In this document: positions 1 to 9,999 of the stretch, one piece after another
Numbering within the stretch: position 1 is the stretch's first letter
Layout: each line of letters begins with the position of its first letter
Origin: Membranipora membranacea
Taxonomy: Eukaryota; Bryozoa; Gymnolaemata; Cheilostomatida; Membraniporidae
Direction: 5' to 3'
DNA length: 60,000 nucleotides
NCBI GenBank assembly: GCA_914767715.1
Contig: OU612065.1
Location: 35,032,001 to 35,092,000, forward strand
Notes under the pieces: model-generated
Seen by the model: the letters and a program-made list of their open reading frames with translations, nothing else
Databases searched by the model: none
What the model was told of the DNA's origin: nothing
Made by a program: the position numbers and the translations under genes

Positions 1-539
1 AATATTCAATTTAGCAAAGCCACAAGCATCGATTAAAATTTTTAGCTCAGACTGAACCTTTGTTAGAGAGTGCTTACTTTTGAGTAACCTCTATCTCCCT
101 CCCATATATGTTAGAGTGCAAGGTCATCGCTAAGCTAATATTATTGGATTTGATACCCCTTCAGTCAACTGCTGCCGGGTTTTGTTGGGCAGTCATGTCT
201 GCAATGTCGATCTTGAGTAGTCCCAATTCATGGCCATTGAGGCAACATGGACACCTTGTCAAGTTGGGTGACAGGAATAATATTGCACAATAGAGCAGGT
301 TAACAATGAGAGTGTTGAGTATTTGGTTCAGCTCTATTTATCCTTACAGTCAATGGAATGAATTCTATAGCAATTTGGGAATATAACTCTTACAAACAAA
401 ACCTTGTTCGTCACGAACAAAATCTGTAGTGTGTACTTTGGAGTTTGATTATACTTTGTTGTAATAATCAAACGAGGAGCCAAACTTCTACTCCACCACG
501 CTCGCGAGCACAATTGATTTATAGTAATAATTCATAGCA
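1..539. other. Intergenic, no gene recognised
   Basis: Only short ORFs without recognisable domains or splice context are seen. A clean hairpin lies at 443-473, with 10-bp arms GTTTGATTAT and ATAATCAAAC around an 11-base loop; its role is unknown. Confidence 0.5.
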
Positions 540-609
540 GAGAGTACTGAGCCAGTCAGATCATAAAGACAGCTGCTATTGCTAAAAAGAAGATCTTCTA
601 CAAACTAAG
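540..609 (+). other. Putative 5' leader exon, copy A
   Basis: This segment ends at a good splice donor (AAG|GTGAGG, exon end 609). It is closely similar to 4660-4724. The similarity continues through the following intron-like sequence to about 780. The matching acceptor is TGTTTCAG just before 900, which joins it to the coding exon at 925. It is probably an untranslated first exon; the transcription start is not visible. Confidence 0.5.
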
Positions 610-924
610 GTGAGGCAAGGATTGTGAGTGCGTTTCCAGTGTTACATCCTCGTCATGCACTGTGTAATACCTGCAGATAAAACCAAATTGCAATATCGGT
701 GCTATATAAGTAGAGCATCATATACCATATCATTTACATTTTTAAGGATGATTGCAATTTTGGAGATAGTACCAACTAAACGGGGTTCTAGACATTTAAG
801 AATGTGTCATTTTAAAACTTTATAATTTTATGATGCATTAAAAATATTGGACTGCAGAATTAAATGTCGACAATATCAGCAATTACTTCGTGTTTCAGAT
901 TGAATAAACATCATACGCATTACT

Positions 925-1323
925 ATGCCAGCCATAGGAGTATCTCAGGAGTCATATTCTAATTCTGACTACTGTGACGCGGCTTCAATATGTGGATTCA
1001 TCTGTTTGCTGATCGTAATACTCAAAGAATATTGTGGGATAGATGATAGAGACAGGAGATATGTAATGCTGCTGTCTGGAATTATGAAGATAATAGCATC
1101 TCAACTTGTTAAATATACTCCTGACACTCCGCTTCACTTACTTTGCAGTGTAGGATGTGTGATAGGTCTGGGATTATCAATTATTGGAGCCATACTGGAT
1201 CTTCTCCTACATATGTGTTTAGGATCAAGAAGAGGTGAAGGAGGTGAAGTAACAATGTTGACAGGGGTGATTATATCTTCTTTATCAAGCTTCATAAAAG
1301 TAGGACTGTGGATATCTGGTTGA
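925..1323 (+). CDS. Short hydrophobic protein, family member A (132 aa, unknown function)
   Basis: An ATG at 925 follows a splice acceptor (TGTTTCAG, ending about 899) and opens a 132-codon frame ending in TGA. The protein is clearly paralogous to the one at 6926-7303. Shared blocks include CDAAS near the N-terminus, DRR, SGI.KII.S..VKYTPD in the middle, and a long hydrophobic run ending GAILDLLL. Two hydrophobic stretches (roughly residues 20-36 and 70-93) suggest a small membrane protein with two transmembrane segments; no signal peptide is evident. The family is not recognised. Conservation between the two copies of amino acids, start context and upstream splice site argues for a real gene. 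The 3' flank is interrupted by a LINE insertion. Confidence 0.65.
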   Translation: MPAIGVSQESYSNSDYCDAASICGFICLLIVILKEYCGIDDRDRRYVMLLSGIMKIIASQLVKYTPDTPLHLLCSVGCVIGLGLSIIGAILDLLLHMCLGSRRGEGGEVTMLTGVIISSLSSFIKVGLWISG

Positions 1324-1602
1324 AAGTATTTTTTGAGTTTGACAGTCCATGCATCTCAACAAAGTTTTATTGTTTCTATTCCTACATACTGTCTGCCTGT
1401 TTTGTACACCTCCATTTATGCTAAAGATAAGAAACGACTGAGAAAGTTTTTCAAAGACGGTAATAATCTGAATATTCCAAACATAAGTGACCTTGATGGC
1501 ATTATCGATAATAGAACCAAAAACCTGATACTGAACTACATTCTTGATGATGACCATTTCATAAATGACTTTTTACAAAAGCTTCCATCAGGAAGATACA
1601 GG

Positions 1603-2525
1603 CAGACCTGGGTCCAAGTCATGGTAAGTCAAGTCATCTTCAAGTCAAGTCTTGACTTGACTTAACAAAATTATGACTTGACTTGACTTGATGTTGAAAA
1701 CAAATAGACAACACTTGACTTGACTTGACTTAACGAAAAATTGACCTTGACTTGACTTGACTTGGGAGTTGTCCTGACTTTGGTCAAGTCAACATAAAAA
1801 TCAACATAAGACAATGTGTGAAATTTTATAACATAATGTAGAAAGAGATATAGGAAGGATAATCATAAATGAGAACCCCAACTCTGAAACCCCAACTCTG
1901 AAACCCCAACTCTGAAACCCCAACTCTGAAACCCCAACTCTGAAACCCCAACTCCGAAACTCTCGACAAACCTTAGAGACATTACAAACAGGCAGATGCA
2001 AAAACCTTTTCAGAGAGAACGTTTTATCCGTCCTTAACAAATAGTGATCAATCTTAGTCTGTGTTTATTTATTTATCCTCCACCAGCTCATCTTTTTACA
2101 GCATGAAACATTTCATTTGCCATCATTAACACAATAAAGGTACATATATACAATGGAGTAACAATGCCGAATTGTGTACACACCCATACCTTCTTTCGTT
2201 TGTGGGGAGGGGAGCAAATCCCGATTAGTAGAGCAACTCCTGAGGACCTAACTAACTCCTCCACGATTTGGAGTCACCCGGGATTGAAATAAATGCCGAG
2301 TTGATTTTCATGGTTGATGAGCGTGACTTTGCCATGACTTGTAAGTCACCCATCTTTGACTTGACTTGACTTACAAAAACCATGACTTGACTTGACTTGA
2401 CTTAATGGCGAAAAAAATAGACACCAATTGACTTGACTTGACTTGGTGTAAATGTGACTTGACTTGACTTAGCATCGACAATGACTTGCCTTGACTTGAC
2501 TTGCGATGACTTGGACCCAGGTCTG
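1603..2525. mobile_element. Non-autonomous hAT-like MITE nested in the LINE
   Basis: The termini are inverted repeats beginning CAGACCTGGGTCCAAGTCAT and ending in its complement. They are followed inward by arrays of TTGAC/GTCAA pentamers in inverted orientation (1620-1790 and 2330-2510). ATACAGG occurs immediately left of the element (1596-1602) and again at 2531-2537, a likely target duplication with five extra bases on the right. No transposase is encoded. The CAG terminus suggests a hAT-type element, but the superfamily is inferred. Confidence 0.7.
1874..1959. repeat. 14-bp minisatellite, about 6 units
   Basis: Tandem copies of ACCCCAACTCTGAA lie inside the nested MITE; the last unit has one substitution (CTCCG). 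Confidence 0.9.
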
Positions 2526-2765
2526 GATACATACAGGACAATAAAAAATAGGTCTTCTTGGGGGAGAGACAGATTTTTACGCAACATGATTTTATCCCTC
2601 AATAATATTATTTAAACCCAATCCACGATTAGATGTCAGTTTTTCTTCATGTACTTTTTCTTTTCTCTTTGCTCCATTTGAACAGCAGTGTATCAAACAC
2701 CGAATTTCGCAACATACTTGTATGTGAGTGACAAATAAACCAATCAATCAATCAATCAATCAATG

Positions 2766-3404
2766 ACCATCATTCTATCTTTGACAACCTAGGTTGGATA
2801 AATTTGACCGGGTCGTTATATTTCTAAATTATTAATTTTCTGTGTGTGAGCCATGATTTGCAACCACCACTGCATTTTTTTGAAAGGTGTCCTAATTTTT
2901 TCAATATCCATTCAAAATGTATTCAATATATCTGAATATCTTGTGATTGGATGCCCAGTGTGTGGCATTATGGGAGTATTTTTCAGTAATGGCTCTACAT
3001 ATAGACATTCTCCTGTGCCATGGAATCCCATGAATTAATGAAATATTCTTTCCCTGTCTTTATCTGCAACTTGTATCAGCCTAACTATAGCCATTTCCTA
3101 CAGTTGCTGTTACTTTTAGTCAGATAGGACAACTTTTTTATTCTGCTAAAAGGACGGATATAAAAGAATGCTTGTAATGGAAAGAAACAAAAATATAGTG
3201 TAAAAATCATGGGAACAGCTAGATTGTCCAGGGACTAGAGTGACAGCTGTCCCACTTTCCAGCCAAAAGGCACCAGGACGCATAAATGAGCCGCGGCAAG
3301 GCTGTGGCCGCACCTCATCGTCCACCGTGGGCCCACAGACGCTCCCCCAGACCATTCATGGGATCGGACCAAAACCCTGCCTCAACTCTAATTAAGTATA
3401 TGTT
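2766..3404. other. Intergenic, with a GC-rich patch
   Basis: No gene is recognised. About 155 bp at 3205-3360 is much richer in G+C than its surroundings. It matches nothing I know and could be a SINE or part of a foreign element. Confidence 0.4.
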
Positions 3405-4290
3405 GTACAGTTTAATTCCATTGCACAACAGAGACCTCTCACCCCAATCAAGGAGTTAAACTTCTTGCCCCAATTGTTGTTTGATTAAGTAGGTTTTAAA
3501 ATTGTTTTAAGTCTTTGTATCATATTGATGATCAGAGTTTTGATTTAGAATATCATCTTTTTCATAAGTTTTTAAAAGTAATTTTAATAATCGATATTAA
3601 AATAGCATTGCGAGTGGCATAACTTTTAATGGTTTAAAATGGAATGAAACGTGTAAGCGGTCCACACACCAGCTAGAAAACCTGAGCTAGTAAAAATAAA
3701 ATAGAGCTTGAAATTCTAGCTTTGCTTATTATCTCCTCATTTTTCACTGTAGACACAAAGCGTGTTTACAAGCTGCGATATAATCATAAGGTTAGCTCTC
3801 AGCCAATGATATTCCATAAACAAAGCCTTTCAATGATACCCGTCATAAACGTCATGAAAAATACAACTGGTAACTGTTAATTAACCAATGAGACTATTCT
3901 CTCGCTAGCCAAAGATTGCTGTAGTATAATCTGCTGCGAGAAGCGTTGTAGCGTGTAATTATAAGCCGCTTACTATAAAAGGGGCGGAACTTAGACCACT
4001 AAACAAACAATTTTCCCTCGCGAAGCTGTAAATAATTGCACGTGTGCAGTCCCTCTAAGCCCGGTCTATTTTAACAATACACGCAAAGCTGCTTTTTGCA
4101 AATTATAATGATTGGTTACAAATATGGCTTAAAATAAAACATAATGCGTTTCGTCATAATTTATGACAAGCCTATTTGTAATGCACCATTCATTTACTTT
4201 ATTGATGTTACTTTTTAAAAATTCAGGGTCTTTGCTGAAAATTTTGGTGTCATCTGCAAATAAAAATATAACTTAGATCAGGAGCTGATT
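3405..4290 (-). mobile_element. LINE reverse transcriptase fragment, minus strand, interrupted
   Basis: Read on the minus strand, 4270 to about 4140 encodes an RT active-site block (FADDTKIF at 4237-4260) followed by the family pattern EWC..NRLVIN. The downstream part of the same ORF continues at about 4140-4062. After an unrelated insert of roughly 400 bp (3664-4050) it resumes at 3660-3405. The 3' part is an inverted repeat of 4358-4663. Several stops make it a dead copy. Confidence 0.75.
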
Positions 4291-4357
4291 TTAAAAGATC
4301 ATTTATATTTTCACTAGAAATAAATTAATTTTATATGTCGTATTATGTAACATTTTA

Positions 4358-4663
4358 GGTCTACAGGGTTGCAAGCCCTGAAACCAATCCTGATTTTGCA
4401 AAAAGCAGCTTTGCGAGTTATTGTTAAAATCAGACCGCGCATACATGTTTCATTCCATTTTGAACCATTGAAAATTATGCCGCTAGCAATGCTATTTGAA
4501 TATCAAATATTAAAATTACTTTTAAAAACTTATGAAAAAGATGACATTTTAAATCAGAACTCTGATCATTGATATGATACAAGATTTAAAACAACTTTAT
4601 AACCCTCTAAATCCAACAACAATTGGGTTGAGAGGTCTCTGTTGTGCAGTGGAATTAAAAGTA
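4358..4663 (+). mobile_element. LINE ORF2 C-terminal fragment, plus strand
   Basis: The frame at 4369-4572 encodes LQKAALRVI...HVSFHFEPLKIMPLAMLFEYQILKLL when read in pieces. This is the typical end of a jockey/CR1-type reverse transcriptase. After a stop the frame continues with YDTRFKTTL and N.G.RSL-like residues up to about 4660. It is the same family as the minus-strand copy at 3405-4290, arranged head to head with it. It abuts the leader duplicate at 4660. Confidence 0.7.
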
Positions 4664-4875
4664 CTTGGCCAGTGACATCAAAAAGACAGCTGCTATCGAT
4701 AAAAAAGATCTTCTACAAACCAAGGTGAGACAAGTAATGTGAGTGCTTTTCCAGTGTTACATCCTCGTCATTCTGTTAAATTCCTCCAGATAGAACAAAA
4801 TTGCAATATCGGTGCTATACAAGTGGAGCCTCATACATCATATCACTTACATTTTTTCGGATGATTGTGATTTTG
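4660..4875 (+). pseudogene. Orphan leader/intron duplicate, copy B
   Basis: This segment resembles 545-780, including the donor CAAG|GTGAGA (exon end 4724) and the intron block with GCAATATCGGTGCTATA. The similarity ends near 4875 and no coding exon like 925-1323 or 6926-7303 follows. It is therefore a partial copy of the short hydrophobic protein gene, truncated after the leader. Confidence 0.6.
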
Positions 4876-6374
4876 GGAATTGAAAGCTAGAGCCTAGCAG
4901 GTATTGCTCACTCACTGACATATATAATGAAATGTGTCTGTCTCGACGAGACAATGTCTTGAGGGACAAGTCTCATGAGAACGAGACTGAGACATTGCCA
5001 TCACTACAAAATTGAGAATTACGACGATGAAAACATTAATATCCAGCAGTATTCTATTACTAACACTGATTTACCTTGGTGTCATAGTTAGGAAATACAA
5101 GCTGCAGTATTCATAATTTTCCTTGGTGTTATCATTTGATATAATTTATTAATAGTATTCTACATATTCAGATAGATTAGAAGTCTCAGAAATATAAAAT
5201 AAAATAATATTATGTAAAATAATATGTTTCACAGTCAACTGATCACATCAAGGATGTCATCCTAGTTGTGAATCCATAATTCATTGTGTCTAACAATATT
5301 TGCTGGCCATCATTTACTGCTCTGCACATTGCTCAGCAACCAATAAGCTGTAATTGCCTCTCTTTACTATCACCGAAACCATGTTAGGGATAAGAATATA
5401 AATAATAGTTTAGCCTTAACCAATCATCGGGGTTTGCTAACTAAATTTTGAAGACCACAATTTCATGGGCTTTGAGGCTGAGTGCGACTGGTGATGGTTC
5501 TATAGATAGACTTTCGTAACTGAAAACCGATGAAAGGATAAAAGATTTATTGACCGGCAAGATTTTTTCTGCAACCTGTAACAACCTCACTCATTTTATA
5601 CAACACAACAGACATCTCCATGCCTGCCATTCAGTTGCCTTCCCTTTAATTCAAATAGGACAACTCTTATAACCAGGTTGTAACAATACATAGCAAATCA
5701 TGTAAAATTCTGTGTCAATAGGATTGTATGCGTCCATCTGGTCTAGAGGGAGATCATTGTTTATAAAAATTGGCTGTTTCAGCATGTTGATGAGATCTAT
5801 TGTAAAATAATGTTAGTAATGTAATGTAGCTCTACAATATCCTAAGTGTTATTTTTCTGTGCTTGCTGCATGTCACACGGATAGCAGCACCAAATGACCA
5901 ACGATACGCGTCCTAGCACCCAATATTTCCTGGTGATCAGTGTCATAGTAGAAAACAAGTTTGATCTTCATACATTTTCAGCTGTTAAACACATACCTTT
6001 CATAAGGGCATATAAAAGAAAATCTGAGTTCATACAACATTCACCTTCATGTTCTTTCTTTGCAAAGGATCTCTCTTTGATTCAGATAGTACAACTCTGA
6101 TACCTCTGTTTGGAATTTGAATTCAGATCAGTCTTTTTAACATGACGCAAGGGACCTAAAGATTAAAATAACACACTCCAACTACAAGTAAACAAGTATA
6201 TGATGTGAATTACCAAAGACCCCTGGAGCATCAATAGAGAAGTAAAAAGCAAGCATTAATCAATAAGAGAACAGCTAAACAAAATAAAGTAAATAAAGAG
6301 CAAAAGTAAATAAAAAGCAAATGTTAAATTGAGCTGATTTTATAATAGCCAGCAGACTCCATTTATAGCAGAAA
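4876..6374. other. Intergenic, AT-rich
   Basis: No gene is recognised. Related short blocks ending in ATAG(G/T)ACAACT recur near 3122, 5655 and 6085, which suggests older duplications in this cluster. Confidence 0.4.
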
Positions 6375-6442
6375 GTAGTGTGACAGTCACAACAGAAAGA
6401 AAGCAGCTATTTGTGACGGGGAAAGTTTTCATTGTAGTTGAG
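6375..6442 (+). other. Putative 5' leader exon, copy C
   Basis: A diverged relative of the leaders at 540-609 and 4660-4724 (shared AAAG.CAGCTA core), ending at a donor GAG|GTTAGT. The acceptor TGTTTCAG at about 6903 precedes the coding exon at 6926. Confidence 0.4.
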
Positions 6443-6925
6443 GTTAGTTAATTTTGTGATCCAGTGATACCTGTATATCATTCTGTTAAATACAAGTAAC
6501 AAAGAAAGAGATCACACTGCAGTATCTGTGTTTTCGATTGCAGAAAGTCATAATAAAGCATAACTTCAAATGGCTGATTTTTCCTTGCTATGGCAGTAAT
6601 TAGATCAAACAAGATATTTCACAGGATTTCGAGTTGTCCCCTTTAAGCCGGCGGCAGCTCACCAGTAGAATAGTTTGACTGAAATGCAGGCAAACTTAAT
6701 ATTGGCAGTAATGTGGAAAAAACTGGTCGGCGAAAATAGTAGTAATTTGAGAGTAAAATGTTTTCGGGCAGTATTCCTACCTTAGTTTGGATCTGCAGAT
6801 GCAACAATGTTTGAATCATACAAGCAAATTCAAAATGTGATATTGGTCAAAACTGCAAAAGGAAATAATCTTTTCCAACAATATCAAGTCGATTGTGTTT
6901 CAGATTGATAAAATATAGCATCACC

Positions 6926-7303
6926 ATGGCAGCCAAAGTTGAATCTCATATCTATAATCCTAACCATTGTGACGCAGCTTCACTTTGCGGAGTCATTTGT
7001 ATCTTGATCGGAATACTAAAACACTATTATAAGTGGGATGATGAAGACAGGAGATCTTCAATGTGCATATCTGGAATTGTGAAGATCATCTCATCTAAAA
7101 TGGTGAAATATACACCTGACGCATTCTTTCAGAAGTTTTTCAGTGCATTGTGTGTGATAGGTCTGGCTTCATCAATTGCTGGAGCCATACTGGATCTGCT
7201 CTTGCAAATGTTTGGTGGATCAAAACGACATGAAGTGGGCGAAATAGTGATGCTACCAGGATGGGCTATATCGTCTGCCTCAAGCATAAATTTAGAGTAT
7301 TAG
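6926..7303 (+). CDS. Short hydrophobic protein, family member C (125 aa, unknown function)
   Basis: The start is the ATG in ACCATGG at 6926, 23 bases after the acceptor TGTTTCAG; an upstream in-frame extension would cross that splice site. The frame ends in TAG at 7301-7303. The protein aligns end to end with the one at 925-1323: HCDAASLCG, DDEDRRS, SGIVKIIS, MVKYTPDA and GAILDLLLQM are shared blocks. Two hydrophobic segments suggest a membrane protein. It lacks the basic, glycine-rich EGGE stretch of copy A but keeps HEVGE in the same place. I do not recognise the family and assign no function. Confidence 0.65.
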   Translation: MAAKVESHIYNPNHCDAASLCGVICILIGILKHYYKWDDEDRRSSMCISGIVKIISSKMVKYTPDAFFQKFFSALCVIGLASSIAGAILDLLLQMFGGSKRHEVGEIVMLPGWAISSASSINLEY

Positions 7304-9988
7304 TCTATATATTTGAAACTATTATCTACTTTTGGGTATCTACAGATCAATAGGTCACCTCTCAACAATGACCATCATTGCATCTATAATCACCCAATTC
7401 TGCTAAAAAGATTTTCACAATGAGGCTACCAAAGATATACCATTTAATTTTTATTAACTTTTGCTTTTTAGTAAAACCAGTTCGTTGAACTAAACATAAC
7501 TAATACAGTGTGCCATACCATTTCATCTTTATTTCATTACATTGTTATTTCCATCCTGGCGTTGGCTTTCACAATCTAAAATCTCTTACACACAGAGTCA
7601 CTGGAGTCATTGTATGGAAGCGATTGTCATTCGAGCCTACAAAAAATATGAGAAATAAGGTCAACAAACTGATATATTTAACAGTATTCTATAACACTGA
7701 TTATGAGGCTTTCATATGTATAAATATGTTGTAAACAAACGATAATAATTTTGAGCTCATAAAATAAATATTTTTATGCCCTATGATATACTATGCTATG
7801 ATGAGTGAATGGGAAACAGCAATTGTGGTTTGAGTTATGTGACCATACAAAGAAAGAGGACAACTTTAAGAAAGAGAGAGAAGAGGACATTTTAATATTG
7901 GTTTTCTCTCTGGCCTCTCTACTGCCCTCAGATTATTATGTTGCGGAAAATTCCTATGTCCAATACTGCTGGCGAACTCCGTACAACACCTAGCATTTTA
8001 TGTAAGGCAATTTGGGCCACCATACTAAAGGTGCACGAATTCTCAACATGAGTTATTACCAAATTTTGTAATTTGTATGTCTGCAGCATTATAGTACTCA
8101 ATCACTAAAATTGTAGATTTTTCGTTCAGCGGTTATCCATCTGGATTCTGAAAAATTCTGAAAAAGTAAATCTCTAGCCAATCTTTCATGGTCTGTAGAT
8201 TACGGGTTTGTCTGCGGCCACGTTGAGAATAAAATCATAATTGCCAAGATTTTACCCATACAGCTAATAGTGGTATAGATTTATAGGCTCAAGAGCTGCC
8301 ATTTATACAAACTCACACGACGAGTGCTATCAGTAGGTCAAGGAACAGTGGCTTCTTCTTGTTTCTGTACTTCCTGTTACAAACTGTAGCCGGCAGCTGC
8401 GGAGAATCTTCGTCTTTAGGTATCAAACACATCTACCAGCATGGAGATTTCATCATGGCTCCAAAGGTATAGTCATGTCATTGTCATTGTCATACTCCTC
8501 TGGTTCGAATCGAACTCTGGTCCTTACAGACAGTGAGTGTTGATTATAATTTGAATATTTACTTATGATCTAGTGCATTCAAAAATAACATAGATGATGA
8601 TTTCTCCATATTGAAATTGGTCATTTTATAATCTAATAATACAGTTGTTACAAACATATTTTCATCCTGAATCTTTCCGTACTCATTTCGCCGTGTTGTA
8701 TTGCTTGCACAATAAATATTTTCTTTGACCTGTTATTGATACTGAAAAGTGAAAATTGAACTAAAATTATGGAAAAGTTATGAATTATTATTCATTATTT
8801 TTCGATTATTACATCGATTTGTTGAGGATAAAATTGGCTAATACCACTGATCTCCTGCATATGTTTGTTTTCAAAAAGATTTTCTCATTGTGTATGGCTA
8901 AGCAGCTCAAATTTAATTCATGTAACAAGAGCCTGCTGGTTCTATAACCCGGAGCAGATTAAGGTAGCCAGATAAAAACAACTGTATCGTGTAATACCCT
9001 AGCCATATTCAAATCCACTTTCAAATCAAATAGACTATTCAATTTTATTTATAAATTTTTATAGTTATATTTTGCTTCAGACTGGCTCTCGTCATAAGTA
9101 AACAGAAAGGCTAGATGAGATCATTTTATTTAGCAAAGCAAACAAGTAAACTTAAGAACTTATTTGAGTAATTTAGGAATTGCTAGCTGAAGTCCTCTTT
9201 CAATCGAAGCCTTTCGTCTTCTTTTGCCCTCAACGAGGTATAGCTGCTGTGTTGTTGACGCTGACTAGGGCCTACACATTAGCTAAGGTAAACAGAGGGT
9301 ATTTTTTCATCTTTTGACTGTCAGGTACTGCAAATGTAATTAGGTAATTTGTTTGTGTCCACTCTGTTGTGTTTGCCTTTCATCCAACGTCATCAATCTT
9401 AAAGAAACTTTGGAGCAGTGTGGCAGGACAAGGTAAACTTTCCATATTGGCAGCAAGTAAATATACGGCAGCATAAATCATGCTGATTGACTTTAAATGT
9501 ATCATTTTTGTTTTCAGTGCACTGCGACTTCATTTCCCTGATTCTTTTTTTAAATCACAGTTGATTGGGAGGGAAATTAGGTTAATTCATACTTGATTCC
9601 CCTGAGGAGCTAACTTTCTTCTCACTTATTTTTCTCTGTCATTGTTTCAAAATTCAGCCTCCCTCATGGCACGTTGCTCTATTCACTGGTTTGGTGAGTC
9701 CAGGTATGTGTATGGATGTCATTTAGCCTAAGTTTGCATGCGAATCAGTGATAATGACCTCTATTATTGTGTCAATGTATTGTCTTCGAAATTAAATTGA
9801 AATGCTTATATACAAATAGGAATTGCTTGGTTATTGAGTAACTAGTGTACTAGTTATCATGCACTGGGAAACACCTGTTCTATAGATAAAACAACTAATG
9901 TCAAAAGTACCTGAGCGCTGATCATCACTGGTTGGTAACCAAATCTTCTGATAGGAAGTTATCTTAAATCTGATATTTTAATATTCAG
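7304..9988. other. Intergenic / possible 5' UTR of the CNBD2-like gene
   Basis: No protein-coding exon could be supported. Possible untranslated exons ending in donors lie near 8468 (AAAG|GTATAG) and 9431 (CAAG|GTAAAC), but nothing in the sequence decides between them. Confidence 0.35.
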
Positions 9989-9999
9989 CCACTTCCAAG

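Larger units (their letters stand above)
1346..2764 (+). mobile_element. 5'-truncated non-LTR retrotransposon (CR1/L2-like) with a nested MITE
   Basis: The frame from 1346 to 1602 encodes the C-terminal tail of a LINE ORF2, with the characteristic AKDKKRL..F and LPSGRYR blocks. The frame stops being LINE-like at 1602, where a 923-bp inverted-repeat element begins. LINE sequence resumes at 2538 in the same frame (TIKNRSSWGRDRF...) and ends in TAA at 2613-2615. An AATAAAC and a (CAAT)n tail at about 2740-2764 mark the 3' end. The sequence after the tail (AATGACCATCATT) matches the 3' flank of the paralogous gene at about 7367, so that copy represents the empty site. The exact 5' truncation point is approximate. 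Confidence 0.75.
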
